Positions 1 to 12,235 of a DNA stretch of 64,000 nucleotides are shown one piece after another. A program made the position numbers and the translations under genes. The notes below the pieces were generated by a model. That model was not told the origin of the DNA. It searched no databases and was given only the letters and a program-made list of their open reading frames with translations. Source of the stretch: Rhodamnia argentea (lineage: Eukaryota; Streptophyta; Magnoliopsida; Myrtales; Myrtaceae); the NCBI RefSeq assembly GCF_020921035.1, contig NC_063156.1, positions 25,468,283 to 25,532,282 on the forward strand, read 5' to 3'. The stretch's first letter is position 1. Each line of letters begins with the position of its first letter.

Positions 1-1990
1 ATAGCCTAATCGGAGATCGGATTCGATGGAAGAATATGGTTCCCCCGGTCAAAGGTTGACCGTAATATCCCCCCCTCATGGGGACATTGGGACATCAGAG
101 TTTGACCCAATAATCTTCTTAAAATCAAGATGCCGACATAGAAAAGACATCTTATGGAATTTTTTTGGATCAGTTCGGGCTTGGCACACGTGCTGAAAAT
201 TCGTGTCAAATTTGTCCGAAAGCCGCCGGATTTATTTGTCCGGCTTCTAGAAATTTTCTCTTTGTACTTCGGGGGACACGTGTCCTGGACCAAAGGTTTA
301 TAACGATGACCGAGAATGAGCCGAGATATTGAATCTCCATCGTTAGATCCACGAGAGACAGAAAGTGAAATTAAGGAGGCTCAACTACATACAATTAGCC
401 ATGTCTCCTTATTTGTATCAACCCGTAAATCCGACACAATGAGAGTGATGGAGGTGTTCCTCTCTCACAACGCTGCTCTTTCTAAAGTCCCTTTTCAACG
501 ATTTGGAATGGGCCAAGTGAGCAAATGAGCGACAAAGTTTGAGGGGAAGGCTGGATTTTGGCGGCTCCAATGAGGAAGGAAAGGAAGTTTAACAGCCGCA
601 TCGTCGCAATCGTAAGTGTTGGCCCGTGACACATGAACGTGGGGATTCCAACTACCCAAACGCCTACGAAAACGCCCTAGAAGCCCTTGAAATATTCATG
701 CGTGCGCAACTTTGCCTTTAGCGTCGATCACCTCGATGCGAAAGAGGTATAGAGTCAACTCCCAATCATGCAAACCTCCGATGGGTAGTGTTTGGATGTA
801 CACAGCATCAATGCTTCGAATAATATTACGAGATTCGGCACTTTCAATGAGAGGATTGTGTTATTGATAAGATTCTTATAGTGTAATTAATTCGATTACG
901 TAGAAGATTTGAAGAAGTCAGGAGAATTCGATCTTATGACGACATTGAAATGGACAGCGCTAGTTGCAACGAGATTATTTACTAAAACGATGTATCGAGA
1001 ATTCGAATGTTTTCAGACAAAATCAACAGAAATCTGGCACGTCTTTGTATAAAAACTTTCACTCAGTACGAGTTCAAAAGGCTTTTGTTGTAAGCTGGGC
1101 TCGACCCAGTTCCAACATCCATAGAAAATATTAAATTTTCTTTTCAGTTAGAATGACAGGGCTGGGCTAATTGGGCCCGAAAAGAAAATAGCTTAGCGGG
1201 CTAGAGCGGGCCCAATTGGTAGCACAAGCCCAATATTCTAAACAGTGGGCGGTCATTACCAAAACAACTTTGTTATTTCAAATTTTCTTCTTCCAAAATG
1301 ATGTTTAAGTACGATGACATAAGAGAGAGAGAGAGAGAGCAAAAGGCCATCCTTAATATCTTCATCTAAACAGTGGGAATGTCCCACTCTTATCTTGCTT
1401 TCATTTGCAATCTTTTTGAGGTTTTATATTAACGTCACAAGATGCCCCGTAAAAATTTTTTTAGTTTTTTCATCTAGTCGCTGTCTAGCCGGATGTCGTA
1501 ACCACTTTGCACATCGCGGTGGGCTGATCATAAAAATAACAATTTCCGGTTCTGATCGGTTCCATGTTGATCCCTAAATTAAAGCATTACCACACTTAAA
1601 ATAAGGTCTTCAATAGGGCTACCTGCGACTGGGGTCGGTGAAATCTGACTCTGCGGTGCCAACTATCTCCTATGCTTAATTGTCATTATCTTAATTACGT
1701 TTAATTAGCTTTGATTGGAAGAGAAATAAGGGCCATTCTATAAAGCTTAGGTCACCACCCAACTAGAGTACAAATCTAGCTCTGGCAGGACTCATGCCTT
1801 TCGGGAGAATCTCGATCTTTGAAAAATCCCCACTATTATTACCTAAATAAATAAATTCATCTCAGGGGCTTCACTGCAATTTCCTGCTTCATCAAGGGCT
1901 ACAAATACAAATTTTGTCACGGAAGAGCTGACACTTGTTTAATGTAAAATGGGTGTCCGTTACCCCCATGTTTTCGATTTTCTTTTGTTT
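1..1990. other. intergenic, no supported gene
   Basis: Short open frames here show no recognisable domain and no coding-like exon structure. A (GA)n microsatellite lies at about 1322-1339. The stretch near 1140-1230 is rich in GGGC/GCCC words but has no clear repeat ends. The last part carries the promoter of the Kelch gene. Confidence 0.6.
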
Positions 1991-1997
1991 TTCCTGG

Positions 1998-2004
1998 TAT
2001 AAAT
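1998..2004 (+). promoter_or_regulatory. TATA box of the Kelch gene
   Basis: TATAAAT lies about 120 bp before the chosen ATG at 2121, which would place transcription start near 2030 and leave a leader of about 90 nt. An ATG overlapping the TATA box (2003) opens a 60-codon frame but should lie upstream of the transcript. Confidence 0.6.
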
Positions 2005-2065
2005 GGAGAAGATCAGACCACAGTTCGGAGAAACCCAGGAGTCAAATTTCTTCGCTGAATCCCTC

Positions 2066-2109
2066 AAGCCGGCAGCAGAATCTACTGAAGCCGGCAGCAG
2101 AATCTACTG
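2066..2109 (+). repeat. 22-bp direct tandem duplication in the 5' leader
   Basis: Two identical 22-bp units (2066-2087 and 2088-2109) containing GCCGGCAGCAGAATCTACTG sit immediately before the start codon at 2121, inside the predicted 5' untranslated region of the Kelch gene. Confidence 0.85.
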
Positions 2110-2120
2110 GCTAAGCGGCG

Positions 2121-3867
2121 ATGTCTCTGGTTCAAGGGAAATGGGTCAAGGTCGGTTCTTTTCCCCTCCCTCTCTCTGTATATGATGATTTCTTGCTTGT
2201 AGGTGGCTGGCTTGTGTCGTGGCCACTCTCTGATCTGCACTGTCTTTCTCTATTTGCCCTCCTGCTGAGATGATCCAACTTTGTGTTGTTTCCTAATTTT
2301 TTTACCCAGTTTTCGTGACAACCCTGAAATGGGAAGAGAGATGGGTCGGTTCTTGCGATTTAGCGACAGGATTACATGTTTAGGTGGACCTCTTAGTAGT
2401 TGGAGTTGCAGAGGATGCCTCTGTTAGTTTGATACGAAGGAGAAAGAAAAGCCCTGTTGACTCTGGATATCAGTACATATACCTTCGGCTCGACTAATTA
2501 CTGATTTTGTTGTCACACGCCAACAATTCCTTGGTTGAAGAACATGATGGCGTTAGAATTATTGCCAGAAACATTAGACGAAATCGTCGAGCTGGTTTGC
2601 CCTTTCTTCCCTGACCCATAAAAGGGGAAGAAGATGTTTCTTTCTTATCATGCTCGAAGCGAAGTGAGTGCTTTCGTCGTTTTCCCCCCTCCTAGTTCTT
2701 CAATTTGTCAAGCTAGTTTGACCTCTCTGGTAAATTAGACTCCATTGACTTTGATCTGTTTTCACTTTGGAGTGATATTCAATTCAAGCTCACTCTTCCA
2801 TTCGTGTACTCGTCATCCAGATTCCAGAACGAGAAGGCACGCTATCTAGGTTTCATATTGGATGTTGCCCACATCTTTCATTAGTGAATTCTATGTTTTT
2901 GCCCTTCTCTGTTTATCAGATCAACCAGAAAGGAACTGCACCAGGGGCCAGAAGCTCACACGCCGTAGCAATTGTGGGTCACACAGTCTACGCGTTCGGG
3001 GGCGAATTTGCGCCGCGTGTCCCCGTCGACAACAAGGTCTACTTGTTTGACCTCAAGGAGCAGGCTTGGTCCGTGGCTGAAGCCTCTGGACACATCCCAC
3101 CTCCGCGCGTCGGTGTCTCCATGGCGGCGGTTGGTGACACCATTTACGTTTTCGGGGGTAGGGACAGCACCCACAAGGAACTCAACGAGTTCTATTCTTT
3201 CGATACGTGCACGAACAAGTGGGCCCTACTCTCGAGCGGAGACGTGGGTCCACCGCACCGGAGCTACCACTCGACGGCTGCCGATGACCGCCGGGTGTAC
3301 GTCTTCGGCGGGTGCGGTGTGGACGGGCGGCTCAATGATCTGTGGGCTTTCGACGTGGTCGATCAGAAGTGGACGCAATACCCGACCGCCGGAGAAAAGT
3401 GCAAGGGGAGAGGCGGGCCTGGGCTGGCGGTAGCCCAAGGGAAAATATGGGTCGTGTACGGTTTTGCGGGGAAGGAAGTGGATGATGTGCATTGTTTTGA
3501 CCCGGCGGAAAACGAGTGGACCCAAGTGGAAACTGGCGGACAGAAGCCCACCGCAAGGAGCGTGTTTTCTACGGTCGGCATCGGAAAGTACATAATAATA
3601 TGTGGCGGTGAAGTGGACCCGAGTGACTTGGGCCACCTCGGCGCAGGGAAATTCTCGGCTGAGAGCTACTGCTTGGACATGGAGACGCTGGCTTGGAAGA
3701 AGCTGGAGGACGGCCCCGATTCAGGCCATCATCCCGGGCCTCGTGGATGGTGTTCATTTGCAAGTGGAGAGCTGAATGGGGAAAAGGGACTTTTGGTTTA
3801 TGGTGGCAATTCACCCAGCAATGACCGGCTAGATGACATTTACTTCTTCACTCCCTGTCTTGCCTGA
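2121..3867 (+). CDS. Kelch-repeat protein, nitrile-specifier protein 5-like
   Basis: Two exons, 2121-2150 and 2920-3867, joined in phase 0 give 325 aa. The first ten residues MSLVQGKWVK fit the conserved N-terminus of NSP5-type Kelch proteins, and the length matches that family (about 325 aa). Six beta-propeller blades are visible, each with an aromatic/hydrophobic-GG core: YAFGG (34-38), YVFGG (86-90), YVFGG (137-141), VVYGF (188-192), ICGG (237-240), VYGG (303-306). In Brassicales, relatives divert glucosinolate hydrolysis to nitriles using an Fe(II) triad E-x3-D-x3-H. Here the site reads EVDPSDLGH: E241 and H249 are kept, but the middle position is Ser245, with Asp one residue later. Specifier activity is therefore doubtful and the native role is unknown. 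AATAAG-type signals follow near 3935. Confidence 0.9.
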
Positions 3868-4922
3868 AGACTCAATGAAGGTTTTGTGTTTTGTACTGTC
3901 TGGTGGGTGACTTTAGTGTCTGAGTGTGGTAAATGAATAAGAACATCGTTTCAGTTGAAGTAATTCTGTCTAGATTTGGATTGAAACAGAAGCGCATCTC
4001 CTACATGTAAATAAGACTAATATATTTGGCGTGCTTTATGAGAAATGCAAGTGCAAAACCTCACTCGATCTCTCCTCCGGCTCTGCTAAGGTTGATAATG
4101 GAGTTGATTCCTGGAGTTATGGTTGCCTTTTGAGCCTATTAATCAACCAAAAACAGAGAATGTGCCCAAATGTTCTTTTTAGAAACAGGATATCCTGCAC
4201 ATCTGTAGAAGAGCGTGCGAGTTCTCAGAGACAATGCATGCATTACTCTGATATCTGTAAAGGAAGTCTCAATGACAGATAAATGTTAGAGATAGTGGGT
4301 AAGATTACAAATTCTGCGACTGCGTAGCTTGGGGAACGGGAGGGCAAAATGAAGAAATCTTACATTAATTATCATGTTACACAGCACACCGATCGCCTCT
4401 AGACGACGCCTTGAGAAGATTCTGGCACAGTAGGCCCCGTAAAATTCGTATAAGTTAGAGAGTCTTCGGCGTAACGAGTGGTGCTTTAAAGCATCAAACA
4501 GTAACAGTAAAATTAGAAAGTCTTGGCCATCCCTAACTCAGAAGAAGGCACGGTGCACCGTGACTGTATGACTAGTATAATCATAGCGATCATCTTCTCT
4601 GGGAGAGGAGTTTTCTTTAGATAAAAAAAAAAAAAATCAGGTCGATTGATTAACATTGAATGCATAGCAAAAGGAGGTCTTATAAAAGAACAGCAAGTGG
4701 GGTTCCATCAGATGGCCCTTTCAAATTTTAATACATGAATGTGCATCAAGAGAAAACAAAGGGCCAACAGCACTAAATGCTTTAGAGGGAATCCAAAGTC
4801 TCCACCAGGGCAAAATTCAGAACAGAGCAGAGCATAACATGTCCTAAAACCCTAGTTCTTCACATCAGACCCACAAGTGGTAAGGGTATATGGAAAACAG
4901 AGCCAGCTTTAAAGGGACTAAC
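3868..4922. other. 3' flanks of two convergent genes
   Basis: The 3' end of the Kelch gene (+) and that of the membrane protein (-) face each other. An 83-codon plus frame at 4031-4282 contains a weak kinase-like stretch (VDNGVDSWSYGCLL), perhaps a relic or chance. I see no other gene. Confidence 0.5.
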
Positions 4923-5627
4923 TCAAGCTTCAATTTCAAACCCTGAGCACTTGATGGATCCCATGGATATGTCGATCTCGATCAAATTATCATCTTCCTC
5001 ATTCATCTCATTGATCTCAGCTAAGAGATCAGCTAGACAGCTCTGTTGGAAAAGGGAGTCTGGTGTGAAATCTGTGAATTTTGGCTTCAAACAGAACTTT
5101 GGCTCTTCCTCTTTTTGACCAACATAATGCCCACTTGGGATGGAAATCTCAATTAAGCTCTCCTCATCGGTGATCGAGCCGTCTGAGCAATCCGGGCTGG
5201 GATCCATGTCTTCCTTGAAAGGCCACTCCACTTCGGAATCTTCACTTGTGGAGAAGTTGTTGATGCATTCACTCTCTGAACTTGAATTCAGTGATGATCT
5301 AACTGTGCACCCTTCAGGCTGAAACATATTTGATTGTGCTTGGGCTTCTCTCATCTGGGGCATTGACTCAACTCGTGGCTGGGTAAGCACTGCTCCATCC
5401 TCTTTATTAGGCAGAGTTTGTTGATCAGATCTGAAAACCTCCTCCTCGAGAGGTTCTGCCATGAAGACTGGCTTTCGCCTTGATAGTGCGAAGAGAACAA
5501 TTGACGAGAGTAAAGCTATAGATGTGAAGAAGATTGATGCTAAACCAAACTCCAGTAGATAACCCAAAATCAGCCATGTAATCAGAACTGAAATCCACGT
5601 TAGTAGATCGCATATAAGGGAAGACAT
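4923..5627 (-). CDS. small membrane protein with acidic C-terminal tail, unknown function
   Basis: The open frame runs upstream to 5858, but that beginning is a TTG. The first in-frame ATG is at 5627, giving 234 aa that start MSSLICDLLTW. Residues about 5-24 and 28-48 form two hydrophobic membrane-spanning segments. A basic SRRK follows (49-52), and then a long polar tail very rich in Glu, Asp and Ser, ending in an acidic block (NEEDDNLIEIDISMG) and the C-terminus FEIEA. The conserved-looking acidic end and clean reading frame argue for a real gene. I do not recognise a catalytic domain. It resembles uncharacterised plant proteins with a short membrane hairpin and a cytosolic tail. No intron is needed inside this frame, though introns in the leader upstream of 5627 are possible. 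Confidence 0.7.
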   Translation of the reverse strand: MSSLICDLLTWISVLITWLILGYLLEFGLASIFFTSIALLSSIVLFALSRRKPVFMAEPLEEEVFRSDQQTLPNKEDGAVLTQPRVESMPQMREAQAQSNMFQPEGCTVRSSLNSSSESECINNFSTSEDSEVEWPFKEDMDPSPDCSDGSITDEESLIEISIPSGHYVGQKEEEPKFCLKPKFTDFTPDSLFQQSCLADLLAEINEMNEEDDNLIEIDISMGSIKCSGFEIEA

Positions 5628-8600
5628 TTGATTTCCAGTTTCAGTTTCCAGGATCTTTGACTTTTGGGGAAAGAAAGGAGGAAAATATTGATGCTGTTCT
5701 CTGAATGATGGACAAAGTGAAAAGATCGTCTTCCACTTTGTATGGATAGAAAAAGCACCAGATATGACGAGATAAGGATGCAGCTCAAACAGTGCTTTCT
5801 GTGGGAAAGTTGAGGAACAGGAAAGAAACAGAAGGCACCTTCTGCTGAAAATCAACAATCAAGCCAACCAAGGAGACATAAAAAAAGGCAGGAGATTGCT
5901 AGATGAAGTGCAATAGAATGGGAAACAAACACAGCAACTTGGCTAGCAGCAACTTATCCGCAGTCAGAGGAAGAGCGACACTTCGCCTCTTTGAGCTCAA
6001 GATGTTGCTGAAAGGTTTGTGGTAACCAAGAAAACTATAGAGGGGCTAGTGCTGCTGCTAAGACACCGCTTCAACAAGTATGTGGAAAAACATCACCACC
6101 AAAGTGACCCATATGAACATAACCTAGCAATCAGCATTGAAATTTTGGGAACAAGTACATGCCTGAATTGGGTTTTGCAGAACAAGAAACAAGTTGAGAT
6201 TGTTAAAAGGAAGAAACTAATTATTTTTTCTGGATTGTTTCTTTTATCACAGTATCATAAGTCACACTTCCCAAGTTTTTTTTATAAAGAACGGAAAGAA
6301 AATAAAAGGAACTCGGTTTTATGTTTCCCTACACCAATCAGACGGCTCTCTCCAGCAACTGATTCTCTGGGAAAACCCAAAACCCTGCCTTCCCTTGCAT
6401 TAGTTTACAGTGATTAGAGCTCGGAAATAGGAGGAGCCATGTGCTCACATCTGAGCTCAACACATGGCACTTTCCTTCCAAAACACCAAGCTCAAGCAGA
6501 AGCGGAGCAACAGTGACAGGAGAACAGCCAAGGTCATTATATCAGCTCCTCGTCCTGCCCCTTCTCTGCACCCGAGAAGACCCTGATATCAAAACCAATA
6601 CCTGAAGCTTCACCATGCACGAGAAAAGGGAGTCACATGAGACCCGTTTGACTGTTCAGGCTTTTCTTCAAACACTTCATCTGGATAACTAACCAGGAGC
6701 CTTTTCTCTTGAACGTTCGCTGAAGTTCCCCTTCGATTTCACCCCCAACCTTGCAAGCTCACTGGCGTCAGAGAAGCAGAACCACTTTCCTTCATTCAGC
6801 GCCCAGTGGGTCGGACTGAGAACCTGTGTCCAAGTTGAGACTATATGAACGTGAAGCAGCTCGGACTCGCCAGACCTGGAATAAAATATTCAAGAACTTT
6901 CACGAGAGATTCCAAAGCTTTACATCGGCCTCAAAAGATCAGTACAGTCGGCGGAAAAGCAAAGTAAGAGCGCCCATTTACAGAAGAAAAAAAAAATCCC
7001 AACATAACCATACCAAGCATAGGATCGTTCGACTTTGGCTCCATGTAATCAAATTCAGAAATGGGTCAAGAAAATTCCACTTCAAAAAATTTGAAAGCTC
7101 GAAACTTTAAGAGCGGGGGACAATCTAGCGATGCTGCTGCGATGGTTGTTCGCGCTCTTCACTTCCTTGTAATGATGGTTTAGATAACCCTTTGACATTT
7201 CGGAAGGAAAATTTATGGGTTCAACCCTGTGGCCATCATGGGAGTGTCCCCACCTGCCTCAAATAGTAGCCCAAACAAAAAAAAAAAAATTTCTCACCAT
7301 TAGAACTTTGGCGTGCACGGTGTTTATTGGCCGGCCAAATAGGCTCGTGTTTTTCCTCCATCTCCGTCTCGACCCCGCCTTTTGATTCGTGGGTTACAAA
7401 TATGAAGGCGTGATGATCTTCTCCCCATAAAAATGAATCGTAATATTTGGTAGGATTCGGCGGGCAATTGTAATGAAATAAAGCATAAAAGCGAAAAAGA
7501 AAAATCGAGACACAAAGTTTTATTATGACGTTTAGCAGAGTTTCACGATAATTAGCACCTCACAACCCCTTATTACATCACTTAATGACAAGATAAAGAA
7601 AAGAAAAAGAGATAATATATAGTAGTGGCCAAAAAATATATATGCTCAAACTATAAAAACCCTCTAGTGCTCGTGGGGCGTTGCCCCCTTCATGCCCCCC
7701 GCCGAGGCCTCTCCCCGGACCCCAACCTACTCACCCGAGATTGGGATCCCATGCTTTCTTGTCGATGGGAAGTATGAACTACACCCCAATAATATTAGCT
7801 CGTGGCAAAAAAATCAGATTATTTGCCCGAAGAATAACAAAATATTTACTCTATCACGATATGATGATCGATTAAGCCAATGGGATTAGTGACTTAGACA
7901 AAGTGAACATAGTTTACCAAACTAAATTTGTACTTCCGATCATTTTTATATCTGGATAGACTAATCGCAATAGACCAAGCTAACAATGTGCTCAAGCATC
8001 AATATCGGTTGAATTTAGATTAGGCGAGAAATATAAAATAATACAATTCCAACTTAGATATTTTACTCTATAGCTAGGTAGAACAACAGCGGACTAGAAA
8101 ATTTTGATATCAAATCAAATGTACCAGGAGCTGATCTTTCTTGGTTCCCACTCAACGGGTTCATCATTGCAATTCACAAATCATCTATCATTCATCGCCA
8201 CCTTATCCTAAATTTTATATGTATATAAACCCCTAGATTACTAGGAGAATTTCTTGAACTTTGAGAGCAGTTGTTTATTATTATTATTTTTTTTAATAAT
8301 CAAAGTTGGAATTTTCATTTTTCTTAAATAATCAAAGTGTAGTTATTTTTTTTAAATTACCTGAAATAACCATGATCATGAGGAGCTCTGAGATTGTTAT
8401 AATTTAGTGTACGTAGTTGATTGCATTATTGTGTTGAGCCCCTCACTAGTTGAGGGGTCGCCCCCGCCCCCCGGGCAGAAGGGGCAACTTAAATTAGGCT
8501 TAAAGATTATCTTCTTAATCTTGTCATAATTGCGGTTTTAGGTGTGATGGGTTCTCGTGCAATGTATGATAATGATGACTTCAACTACTATCAATTCCGG

Positions 8601-8776
8601 CTTGGCTATAGGAATATTCCTCTCCTCTCATTTTTCAACAAGTTTAATGGGCCTCTTTTGTAATAATAATAATAAAAAAAAGACACGTACAATAATTAAA
8701 CATCATCATTCTCCGGATCGGTATCATAATTTTTGATACTTTGGAGTTTTGAATTAGAAACATGACACAAGTGCAA
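5628..8776. other. long gene-poor stretch, possible minus-strand leader at its left end
   Basis: Directly upstream of the minus-strand gene (about 5630-7150) base composition is less AT-rich and several frames stay open (6019-6417, 6826-7110 on plus) without any domain. Leader exons or introns of the minus-strand gene are a possible reading. From 7150 to 8776 the DNA is AT-rich with homopolymer runs and no supported feature. Confidence 0.4.
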
Positions 8777-9440
8777 TGGGAAAATTATCAAAAAAGTCGT
8801 AAACTTATTGTATTTGTATCATTGCAATCCTAAACCTTTTTTTTTTTTGTCGATTCGATCATAAAAATTTGGCATTCGTACCAATTCAGTTCTTAGCCTT
8901 CTAAATTTGTGCCAATTCGGTCATTCTGATCAAGTTTGATCGGAAATCGCTAACGTGGCACGACCAACGTTGTCGTGGTCAATTGTTAATAATGTTTTTT
9001 CAATTTGTTATTTTCTTTCTCTTCCTCTTTTTTTCTTCCGCTAGCTGGCCATCGACGAGGACGAGCCTTGCCTAGCGACGGAGAGGTCCGGTGACTCGCC
9101 CTCGCCTTCGACCATTCGTCTAGCTCGGTGACCAACCTGAAGGAAGAAGAAGAAAAAAAAAAAAAGAAAGCAATACAAACAAAAGACAAAAATAAAAATA
9201 AATAGAAAATAAAAATTTAAAAATACTAAGACATCATTAAAAATTGATCAAGTCAGCACCGATCGCATCATGTTAGCAATTTCCAACTAAAATTGACTAG
9301 ATTGATTGAATTAGCACAAATGCAAAAGGTTTGGATTTTTTTTTTTATCAAAAATTTAGGATTGAATTGGCAAAAGAAAAATTTAAAATTAAAATGGCAT
9401 AATTATAATACATTTATGGATTTTTTTGATAATTTTCCCA
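8777..9440. mobile_element. MITE-like element with terminal inverted repeats
   Basis: The left end TGGGAAAATTATCAAAAAA (from 8777) is mirrored by the right end TTTTTTTGATAATTTTCCCA finishing at 9440. Inside, inverted segments continue imperfectly on both arms. There is no transposase frame, so it is non-autonomous. I could not settle the target-site duplication. Related phrases (reading in part CAAATGCAAAAGGTTTAG) recur near 24040-24110. Confidence 0.6.
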
Positions 9441-10070
9441 ATTATTTCAAAAAAATTAAATTGCATGCCAATCCATCTACAGTTTTGTCAATACTTTTTG
9501 CCCATTTCTTTACTACAAGGACTCTGGTACAGTCTAAATGAAATATAATTATTATTAACAGCATCCGTCCCCACCCTTTTCCCTTAAATGAAAAACAAAA
9601 TATATTATAAAAAAATGTGTAAATAATCTTATTCGAAAGGCACATTGAGATCATAAAAAATGTGTAACTAATTATTCATCTTGGAAGTAAATTAAATTCA
9701 AACACTCGCTAAACTCATGAAATGGGATTCTCTTTAGATCATCTCGACAAGGGTAAAGTATTATCGACCCATGCACGCATGATGGGAAAACCCTAATGCA
9801 AGTTGCCTCGTGCTCTTCCTACAATAAACATGGAAACCAACGAAGGCCCGATCGTCGGAGTTCGACTAAATAGAAAATGTCTCTCGAGTTTCGAGACGTT
9901 TTCCTAGAGATTAGGAGGATGTGATGTTGTTGAGTAACTCTAGGATTGCGATGTTTTCTTTAATTAGGTGTGGTTTTCTCGAGAATGATGGTCGGGGACC
10001 ATGCCTAGTCGATTGCTAATGTTATCATTGGAAAATATAACTCGTATAAGATATTCAAGGATCATCGATG
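9441..10070. other. AT-rich intergenic DNA
   Basis: No gene seen. A TGTTGAGTAAC start near 9926 together with a CTAACA end near 10528 could be the two ends of an old solo LTR that includes the tandem repeat at 10071-10340, but no target-site duplication or primer-binding site is convincing. Confidence 0.3.
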
Positions 10071-10340
10071 TTAGGGCGTGATTCATATTCTTCATAAATA
10101 AAAAGGCACGGGAGCAGCGCCCTCTAAACGTCATAAGGGTTTTTATAATTTGAACCCGTATTTTATTGGTAATTTGAGTTTGAGCCCACCAATAGCTACT
10201 ATTATATTAGGGCGTGGTTCATTTTCTCTATAGATAAAAAGGCACGGGGGCAACGCCCTATGAACGTAAAAGGATTTTTATAATTTGAACCCTTATTTTA
10301 TTGGTAGTTTGAGTTTGGGATCACGAATAGCTACTGTTAT
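10071..10340. repeat. two-copy tandem repeat, period about 136 bp
   Basis: Copy 1 (10071-10206) and copy 2 (10207 to about 10340) both begin TTAGGGCGTG and both contain AAAAAGGCACGGG, an ACGCCCT/GCGCCCT block, TTTTTATAATTTGAACCC, ATTTTATTGGTA and AATAGCTACT. The copies differ by scattered substitutions and small indels, so this is an old local duplication. Confidence 0.85.
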
Positions 10341-11690
10341 GTGTAATATCTTTCTTTTGTAATTGGGAATTGTAAATAGAGAGGATGAGGGTGCTAATTA
10401 CAATGGAATTATTTGCATAATGTAGCCTTAGTTTAAGAGCGAAGTACGATAAATCTCGCATCTTGATTTCTCTTTCCCACTATTACTTTCTATTTCGTTG
10501 TGTTTGCACATTTAATCCTAACAATTGATAGCATTTATTGTCATTTTCAGCTATTTTCGAACTAGCGAATCTCGGACACTTGCTAAGAAAACCCTTTGTC
10601 TAGTGGGTATACACTCCATGTCCCCACTAGTTCCAATGTAACAAGACCAAAATGGTCTACCAGCTATGTGGATTGCGCATATTCAATTTGTTATTGTTAA
10701 TCCGATCGATTAATTTGAGACCCCATCCATCCCGAAGCACGGGAGGTCTCTTTCCATCCTCCGGTTCTCTCAATAGTGACTCGTCGTGTCGTAACGAGCT
10801 AATCGAGATAGCGATAGCTAACTTTGCCCACGGGCCGAAAAAGCCCGAGACAAGCCTTTTTAGGTCTCAACCTAAGGCCCAGTCGTTACGTTTCAACCTA
10901 CGACTGACTTTGGAGCCAGCTCCCCAACTTTCATCAACTTGACTTTTCCCTCGTCCTCCTTTGTGATCCATATGCATCGACAATCTTCAGTTCAAAGTTC
11001 TACTCATCTTATTCTTCTCCATTAAAGTACATTTATTTCCCCATTTTCATCAATCTTTTTTTCTAAGCAAACTTGCAAACTTGTCAGTCCTCTGCGATAT
11101 GAGAGGCCAACATGCAGTATAATGGCTCGATTCGATCTACTTATGCCGTACTCTTCAATAAAAAATACCCGACGTGGTGACTAAACGCTCCATACGTCGT
11201 TACCGGTAATTTAGACACTCTCATATCACAATCAAATTAAATGGTGCTTTGTTCAACTTTGGTTAAATGGTTCTACAAATTATGAACTTGTACATAAGCT
11301 ATATGTACGTAGTAATATATCAAACTATGATTATGGTAAGGACGAGAATCATGGTCGCTTGCCGGTGAAACGCACCGTTTCCAAGCCCTAACTTTCTCCA
11401 ACTCTGTCTTGCCCCTACAGCTCAAAACCTTGAAAAGGAGGATTCTGTGGGATCTGCTAAGGCAAAAAGTTAATGGGACAAAATATATTTCTCATTTATT
11501 CATATTCTCTTGAATATGGCATATGCTAAATGAATATTACGGTCTCCATTTGAAAATATGGGCGACATCATTTTTTGATAAAAGAAAAATAATCAGCCGA
11601 AGATGACAAATTATAAGCTTTCCAGAAGCATATTTTTGTACATGCCAATGCAATTTAGCTATGGTTAATTAGTAATACAACCCCATCAAC
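10341..11690. other. intergenic, no supported gene
   Basis: A 96-codon frame at 10652-10942 has no domain or family resemblance I can name. Nothing else stands out. Confidence 0.5.
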
Positions 11691-12235
11691 TTGTAAATAT
11701 TTTGATTGTCCAAAGACGAAAAGATCGCTATAACCTAACCCAAAAAAAAGAGAGCGAAAAAAGGGAATTCTCTTTTCGCTTTGTTTTTCTCCTGTCTTTA
11801 TTTTGCACGAATCTTATCGTGTCTTTTTCATTTTTCACTATCCCGTAAATATTCTGGTTTCCCAAAGACGAAAAGATCGCTTATCGCCTAGCCAAAAATG
11901 GAAAGAAGGAAAATAAAAGGAACCCCCTTTTCGTTTTAGTCTTTTGTTCTTCCCTCTTTATTTTACAAGCATCTTATCAACCCTTTTTCGCGTATCGATT
12001 CGCATCACTCTTTTTTCCACTGCCTTGTAAATATTTCGATTGTCCAAAGACGAAGAGATTGCTTATCATCTAGCCAAAAACAAAAAAAAAAACGAAAAGA
12101 AATGGAACCCTCTTTTCGCTTTATGGTTTTTTTTTTTAATCTTCTCTTTATTTTACACGCATCTTATCGCGCCTCTTTTTGCATGCCTATTCCTTTCGTT
12201 CTTTTCACGTATTTTCCCACCATCCTATTCTATCT
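11691..12235. repeat. three-copy tandem repeat, units of about 153-210 bp
   Basis: Three diverged head-to-tail units start at 11691, 11844 and 12025. Each has the same order of landmarks: GTAAATATT, then CAAAGACGAAAAGATCGC (GAAGAGATTGC in unit 3), an A-rich tract, TCTTTTCGCTTT or a close form, a TCTTTATTTT block, CATCTTATC, and a C/T-rich end. The 124-codon plus frame at 12040-12414 lies largely inside unit 3 and is best read as repeat DNA. Confidence 0.85.

Noticed and set aside
6019-6417. 132-codon plus frame
   Set aside because: No domain. It lies in the likely leader or promoter side of the minus-strand membrane protein, with no conserved features.
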